A stretch of 62,162 nt of DNA from Oscillospiraceae bacterium. GTDB taxonomy: Bacteria; Bacillota; Clostridia; Oscillospirales; Oscillospiraceae. Location of the stretch: positions 71,177-133,338 of the forward strand of contig WRLE01000010.1 in the NCBI GenBank assembly GCA_009777775.1, in the 5' to 3' direction. Position numbers and translations under genes: made by a program. The notes beneath the pieces were generated by a model, which was given only the letters and a program-made list of their open reading frames with translations, was not told the origin of the DNA and made no database searches. Below, piece by piece: positions 58,822-62,162 of the stretch; the stretch's first letter is position 1, and each line of letters opens with the position of its first letter.

Positions 58822-59688
58822 TTGAAAAACAACATCATCCCCAACCTTTCTGAATCTGAAGTTATAGCTATACGCAATTTTATCAATAGCAAAAATACTG
58901 AAATCGAACAAATATCTTTCAACAAAATTCTTCGAGATGATGTATTCGTGCTACTTGAAAACTATTGCATTATCATATATTTTCCAAAAGAAGACGAAGA
59001 CAACAATGGTTTCAATGTTAAATACTATTTTAATAATGAAGTAAAGCATTTTGTATACATAAATACTGCTCAATATAAAGAAAAGCAAGTATTTACTGCT
59101 GCGCATGAATTAGGTCATATTTGGAATATATTATCATGGATGGAGAAAGAGGGGTTCACAGGTTCTGGTTCCGATGCATGGAATGAAAAAGTCATTAATA
59201 GATTCGCTGCTGAACTACTCATGCCAGAAAAAGAATTTAATCATTCTTTACGGAAGACATTGAATAACATAAGAGATACCAACAATAAAAACTCTTTCAC
59301 AATCGGCAACATGATCCAGCTTGTTACCGCATTAATGAACGAGTTTTTATGCCCATTTAAATCAGTTGTTTATAGATTATATGAATTAAATATAATCCAA
59401 GAACAAACTACGGAAATATTGCTTAGTGATGACAAAAACCTTGAAACTCAATCGATAGCAATAGCACAAGCATTCGGTTATAATCGTATTTATCGTAACC
59501 CTGATAAGCAAAAATGGATAATCGGACTAAAAGAAATGCTCGATAAAGCCAAGAACAATGATATGCTCCCCGAAAAATGGATTGATTCATTTTATATACT
59601 TTTTGACTTTGACATAAACATAGAAAGCGAAGAATTTAAAGCATCACTCCCTGAAGATATAATTTTAGAAGGAGAATCAGATGCCTAA
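58822..59688 (+). CDS. ImmA/IrrE family metallopeptidase (COG2856)
   Basis: 288 residues from a TTG 5 nt after GGAG. A zinc-protease signature, QVFTAAHELGHIWN (HELGH at 95-99), with a downstream Glu in INRFAAELLMPEKEFNHSL that would be the third ligand, defines the ImmA/IrrE family. Such proteases often cleave a partner XRE repressor, as with ImmA-ImmR in ICEBs1, or form COG2856 toxin-antitoxin pairs with PIN proteins. The C-terminal half (about 180-288) is helical and of unknown function. Overlaps the PIN-like gene by 8 bp. Confidence 0.88.
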   Translation: MKNNIIPNLSESEVIAIRNFINSKNTEIEQISFNKILRDDVFVLLENYCIIIYFPKEDEDNNGFNVKYYFNNEVKHFVYINTAQYKEKQVFTAAHELGHIWNILSWMEKEGFTGSGSDAWNEKVINRFAAELLMPEKEFNHSLRKTLNNIRDTNNKNSFTIGNMIQLVTALMNEFLCPFKSVVYRLYELNIIQEQTTEILLSDDKNLETQSIAIAQAFGYNRIYRNPDKQKWIIGLKEMLDKAKNNDMLPEKWIDSFYILFDFDINIESEEFKASLPEDIILEGESDA

Positions 59689-60241
59689 AACTGTTGCAAT
59701 AGATACTGATTTTCTAAACCATTTAATTGATATAAAAAACCATTCCAACGTATATGAGTTGATTGTTAGGTTTTTTAAGGAACTTGATTTTATTATTTAT
59801 ATGCATCCCCTTGTATTTATGCATGAAAAAAGTCCCATATCAAACATCATATTTGATAAGCTTTTTGATGAAAATATAATTCTTGTACCTGATATGAATG
59901 ATATTTTAAGTGCAAAAACTGGAGGCAAACTCATGTATGAAAACATGGTTACTCAAATTTACAGTGCTTTTGTCGGTAAACAATACCCAGACGAAGATGT
60001 GTTTAACACCTGGAGGCGTGGTATGAACTTGGGCGAAGTACATACAGCAGCGTTATGTGTCTTTTTCGATTTTGAATACTTATTGTCTGACGACAATGAT
60101 GTAGTAAAGCATTTAAGTGATATAATCAAACGAGAGACACAAGCAACAGTAAATATTCTAAACAGAGAGATGTGTGGTGAAATTATAAAAGACTCTGATT
60201 CTTTTTCTAGACGAGAACGAAGGCTACTAACACATATATAA
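59681..60241 (+). CDS. PIN-like nuclease domain protein (putative toxin)
   Basis: 186 residues from an ATG 6 nt after GGAG. The N-terminal strand with acidic residues VAIDTDFLNHL (Asp8, Asp10), a Glu in NLGEVHTAALCVFF (Glu119) and YLLSDDNDVVKHL (Asp137-Asp140) give the acidic constellation of a PIN-domain RNase. PIN proteins beside COG2856 proteases have been predicted as toxins. The overlap with the protease gene implies balanced co-production. A catalytically weak PIN relative remains possible because the family is divergent. Confidence 0.75.
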   Translation: MPKTVAIDTDFLNHLIDIKNHSNVYELIVRFFKELDFIIYMHPLVFMHEKSPISNIIFDKLFDENIILVPDMNDILSAKTGGKLMYENMVTQIYSAFVGKQYPDEDVFNTWRRGMNLGEVHTAALCVFFDFEYLLSDDNDVVKHLSDIIKRETQATVNILNREMCGEIIKDSDSFSRRERRLLTHI

Positions 60242-60243
60242 AT

Positions 60244-60306
60244 ACCCATCCGCAGCGACCTGCCCCTTAACATTCATCTATAACAAACATTACACCACCC
60301 GCCCGC
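60244..60306. repeat. Direct repeat flanking the XRE/ImmA/PIN module, right copy
   Basis: Partner of 58201-58270, starting 3 bp after the PIN-like stop. Its right end continues into TGCGGAT rather than AGGTCGCTGC, so the hairpin partner arm differs from the left copy. Confidence 0.85.
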
Positions 60307-60330
60307 TGCGGATTTGCAACATAACAAAAG

Positions 60331-60385
60331 AAAAACCACCTTGCTTTATTCGAGCTGCGGGGGCTCGGGCTAGGTGGTTTATCAA
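60331..60385 (+). terminator. Intrinsic terminator downstream of the module
   Basis: AAACCACCT and AGGTGGTTT pair, with CGAG/CTCG inside, and TTTATC follows. Confidence 0.65.
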
Positions 60386-60412
60386 TATCATAAAGCCCAC
60401 TCATGCCATTGC

Positions 60413-60473
60413 CATTGCGTCCCGATCCGCAAACTCATGGAAAACCAAGGAATGCGGATCTACGGGCGCAATG
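60413..60473. repeat. Long imperfect inverted repeat
   Basis: CATTGCGTCCCGATCCGC and GCGGATCTACGGGCGCAATG pair over about 17 bp around a 23-nt loop, with no T-run. Function unknown; lies between the module and the GGDEF gene. Confidence 0.55.
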
Positions 60474-60501
60474 ACTAATTGAAGAGTGAAGCAAGCGAGC
60501 A

Positions 60502-60693
60502 TCAATGCGTATCGATTTGATTTTGTAACTGTGATTTTAGCTCATCAAGAAGCTTTAATTGGTTCTGGAGCAGAAACATCAATTGATTCAATATACCAAG
60601 CTGTTTGTGCAGCTGCCGTATGCTATCATACCTTTGAAATTCTGCTTCGCATTTTCTTTGATCTTTTATGTTCATACATCCTTTCGTCGGCAA
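60502..60693 (-). CDS. Possible small coiled-coil protein overlapping the GGDEF gene end
   Basis: 63 codons. The sequence after residue 10 (CEAEFQRYDSIRQLHKQLGI then LNQLMFLLQNQLKLLDELKS) has a convincing heptad pattern, but no good ribosome-binding site is seen and it overlaps the 3' end of the GGDEF gene by 68 bp in another frame. It may be a small gene, a frameshifted extension of the GGDEF protein, or chance. Confidence 0.25.
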   Translation of the reverse strand: MPTKGCMNIKDQRKCEAEFQRYDSIRQLHKQLGILNQLMFLLQNQLKLLDELKSQLQNQIDTH

Positions 60694-61873
60694 GACTGAG
60701 TATCTCGCTGGATACCATGTTGTTATCGGGTTCCACGGACACTATGCCAATGCTGATTGAGTAAACATAATCCTTGTCTCTCAGATATTCATCATTTTGG
60801 ATATAATACTGGATGCTTTCCATGCGGTCACAAGCATCGCCGAAACCTTGATGGGGAGCTAGGAGCATGTACTCATCTCCGCCCAATCTACACACTACAG
60901 TTTCTGGCGAATATGACTGGAGATGCTTTGCCACTCTTTTGATGTATTCATCTCCATCGCCATGTCCAAAGCGGTCGTTCACATATTTCAAATTATCCAA
61001 ATCGATAAAAATCAACGCAAATTGTCTATTATTCACCAACCACTCATCTAAAGTGAGCATCCCAAAATATCGGTTATATACTCCGGTTAATGCGTCCTTA
61101 TAAGCGCAGTCTTCCAAATCCTTTAACTGCCTTCTCTCCACACTCACATCGTTAATAACCAGAGCAATGGCGTTTTCATCATCCCACTCTATCTGATAAG
61201 TGTTAATGGTTAAATAATGTTCTAAAGAAGCCTTTGTGAATTGTAGCTCGTGATAATGGCTATTCACCAGAGATTCCACCTTGGGAAGTAGCTTCATCAG
61301 TTTAGCGATATAATCAGGTTCCTGACTCAAAATGAGCCTTGCAGAATCATTGGCAAGTAAAACCTCATAATCAACGGCAGAGATGACAAATATCTGTCCG
61401 GGTACATTCTGGACAAGCTTGCTCAAAAGCAAATTGCTTTGTTCCATCGCTTGGGCATGCTTTCGGCTGAGACTAATCTCATCCTCCAGCTTTTTTTGTC
61501 TGTCCGCCAGTTGCTCCACCATCGTGTTGAAAGCATCTGCGAAGTCACCCATAAAATCCACTCGCTGTTTATAGTCGCCCTTTGCAACTTGCTGAGACTG
61601 CCAAGTCAAATGCTTTAAACTAGCTTGTAAGTTTTTCAGCGGAGCCGCCAGTTCGTTGTCCACCGGAGGCATCATTACGCTCAGGTCACCCTTTGCCAAT
61701 GATTTGGCAAAACTACGAGTTTCAGAAACGCATTGTGCCAGATATATTAAGCCTTTTCCAAGCATTTCATATTCATCTTCAAGGTTCTCAAGGTCTAACT
61801 GGTGGTCGTTTTCATTTGCTGGATAAAGTATTTTGCGCATATATTCAAACAATGTTTCAGCTGTGCTGCTCAT
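60626..61873 (-). CDS. Diguanylate cyclase (HAMP-like, PAS, GGDEF), soluble
   Basis: 415 residues without membrane segments. A helical HAMP-like pair at about 55-125 (LAKGDLSVMMPPVDNELAAP, VAKGDYKQRVDFMGDFADAF), a coiled coil, a PAS-like domain at about 150-250, then GGDEF at about 258-412: YKDALTGVYNRYFGMLTLDE, FALIFIDLDNLKYVNDRFGH, VCRLGGDEYMLLAP (active-site variant GGDEY, normally functional) and YSISIGIVSVE. No RxxD inhibitory site precedes the motif. It should make c-di-GMP, the usual antagonist of motility. GAGG precedes the ATG. Confidence 0.9.
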   Translation of the reverse strand: MSSTAETLFEYMRKILYPANENDHQLDLENLEDEYEMLGKGLIYLAQCVSETRSFAKSLAKGDLSVMMPPVDNELAAPLKNLQASLKHLTWQSQQVAKGDYKQRVDFMGDFADAFNTMVEQLADRQKKLEDEISLSRKHAQAMEQSNLLLSKLVQNVPGQIFVISAVDYEVLLANDSARLILSQEPDYIAKLMKLLPKVESLVNSHYHELQFTKASLEHYLTINTYQIEWDDENAIALVINDVSVERRQLKDLEDCAYKDALTGVYNRYFGMLTLDEWLVNNRQFALIFIDLDNLKYVNDRFGHGDGDEYIKRVAKHLQSYSPETVVCRLGGDEYMLLAPHQGFGDACDRMESIQYYIQNDEYLRDKDYVYSISIGIVSVEPDNNMVSSEILSLADERMYEHKRSKKMRSRISKV

Positions 61874-61978
61874 GATATACCTCTATAATCCCCAGCGGGA
61901 AGTGATTTTCAAACTTTAGGTTGTTCACCCTTTGTTTGTATATATATAGGGTAGTTTTCTACATAACATTAGCCATAA

Positions 61979-62016
61979 ACAAAAAAAACACAGGAATGCA
62001 CTCAGCACTCCTGTGA
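61979..62016 (-). terminator. Intrinsic terminator of a minus-strand gene beyond the window
   Basis: On the minus strand CACAGGAGTGC and GCATTCCTGTG form an 11-bp stem (one G.U) with a 5-nt loop and eight T. The gene it serves must lie to the right of position 62162. Confidence 0.85.
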
Positions 62017-62039
62017 ATTAGGTGACGGATGTCTGTGAA

Positions 62040-62162
62040 GGTGAACGGGGGGACGTGAGTGAACGGGGGACGGTTCTTTTGAGTGAACGGGGGGCCGGTT
62101 CTTTTGTTCCCGTTCCTCCTGTACAGAAGAATCGTCTCAGCGTTCAGAGAACGAGAACAAAA
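62040..62162. repeat. GGGACGGTTCTTTT palindromic repeat cluster, site 3 (cut by window end)
   Basis: GAACGGGGGACGGTTCTTTT units followed by the same core as site 1 (CCTCCTGTACAGAAGAATC, AGCGTTCAGAGAACG). The right arm is truncated by the window edge. Confidence 0.85.

Noticed and set aside
60486-60764. Plus-strand frame of 92 codons (MKQASINAYRF)
   Set aside because: Mostly antisense to the GGDEF gene, with no ribosome-binding site.

Overview
The window comes from a motile, low-GC Gram-positive bacterium, most likely a member of class Clostridia (Bacillota). The evidence is the CheC/CheD chemotaxis branch, FlhB-like and FliK-like proteins arranged like Bacillus ylqH/ylqG, a T-box leader, strong sigma-A promoters (TTGACA/TATAAT), sigma-28-type promoters (TAAA-N15-TCCGATAT), AGGAGG ribosome-binding sites, and the clostridial order recJ-rel-dtd. 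I cannot name the species.

Layout. (1) 1-4650: minus-strand flagellar tail operon fliD-fliS-flgN-yaaR-cheW behind a sigma-28 promoter. (2) 4700-11900: AT-rich, repeat-laced accessory stretch with two complementary halves of a secreted amidase-like family, a membrane protein, two orphan antitoxin-like genes and a flotillin/NfeD pair, stitched together by direct and inverted repeats. (3) 11900-20800: motility resumes with a J-domain protein fused to a degenerate GGDEF-like domain, a probable cell-wall hydrolase, FlhB-like and FliK-like proteins (minus), then cheC-cheD-cheY-cheA (plus). (4) 20900-29000: a zinc-ribbon membrane protein with a huge Ala-Glu tract, a secreted protein, a lipoprotein-type sortase, and two chemoreceptors (one soluble with two PAS domains, one transmembrane). 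(5) 29200-36640: mgtE behind a long structured leader with an intrinsic terminator, divergent dCMP deaminase, and a MoxR/DUF58/transglutaminase/TcdA operon. (6) 36900-37345: tRNA-His, tRNA-Gln and tRNA-Lys with promoter and terminator. (7) 37400-52300: polar amino-acid ABC importer, murC, recJ, rel, dtd, recD2, comF, an MreB homologue and htpG. (8) 52300-62162: DUF4015 glycosidase-like protein, galE, a T-box leader in front of an HTH-cupin-AMP-ligase fusion, an XRE/ImmA-IrrE/PIN module flanked by about 65-bp direct repeats, and a GGDEF protein.

Several dispersed intergenic repeat families run through the window: a palindromic GGGACGGTTCTTTT element (3 sites), a GTAGGGCGCGGC element (5 copies) and a GTCATTCTGAGxG element (4-5 sites). 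Some have supplied the last codons of genes (recJ, the FlhB-like gene, perhaps dtd).

The strongest candidates for something new are the direct-repeat-bounded three-gene toxin-antitoxin-like module with its palindromic operator and internal attenuator; the T-box-controlled HTH-cupin-adenylate-ligase fusion; the unidentified structured leader of mgtE; and the J-domain/NTF2-like/degenerate-GGDEF fusion next to motility genes. All functions are read from sequence motifs alone; no database search was possible.
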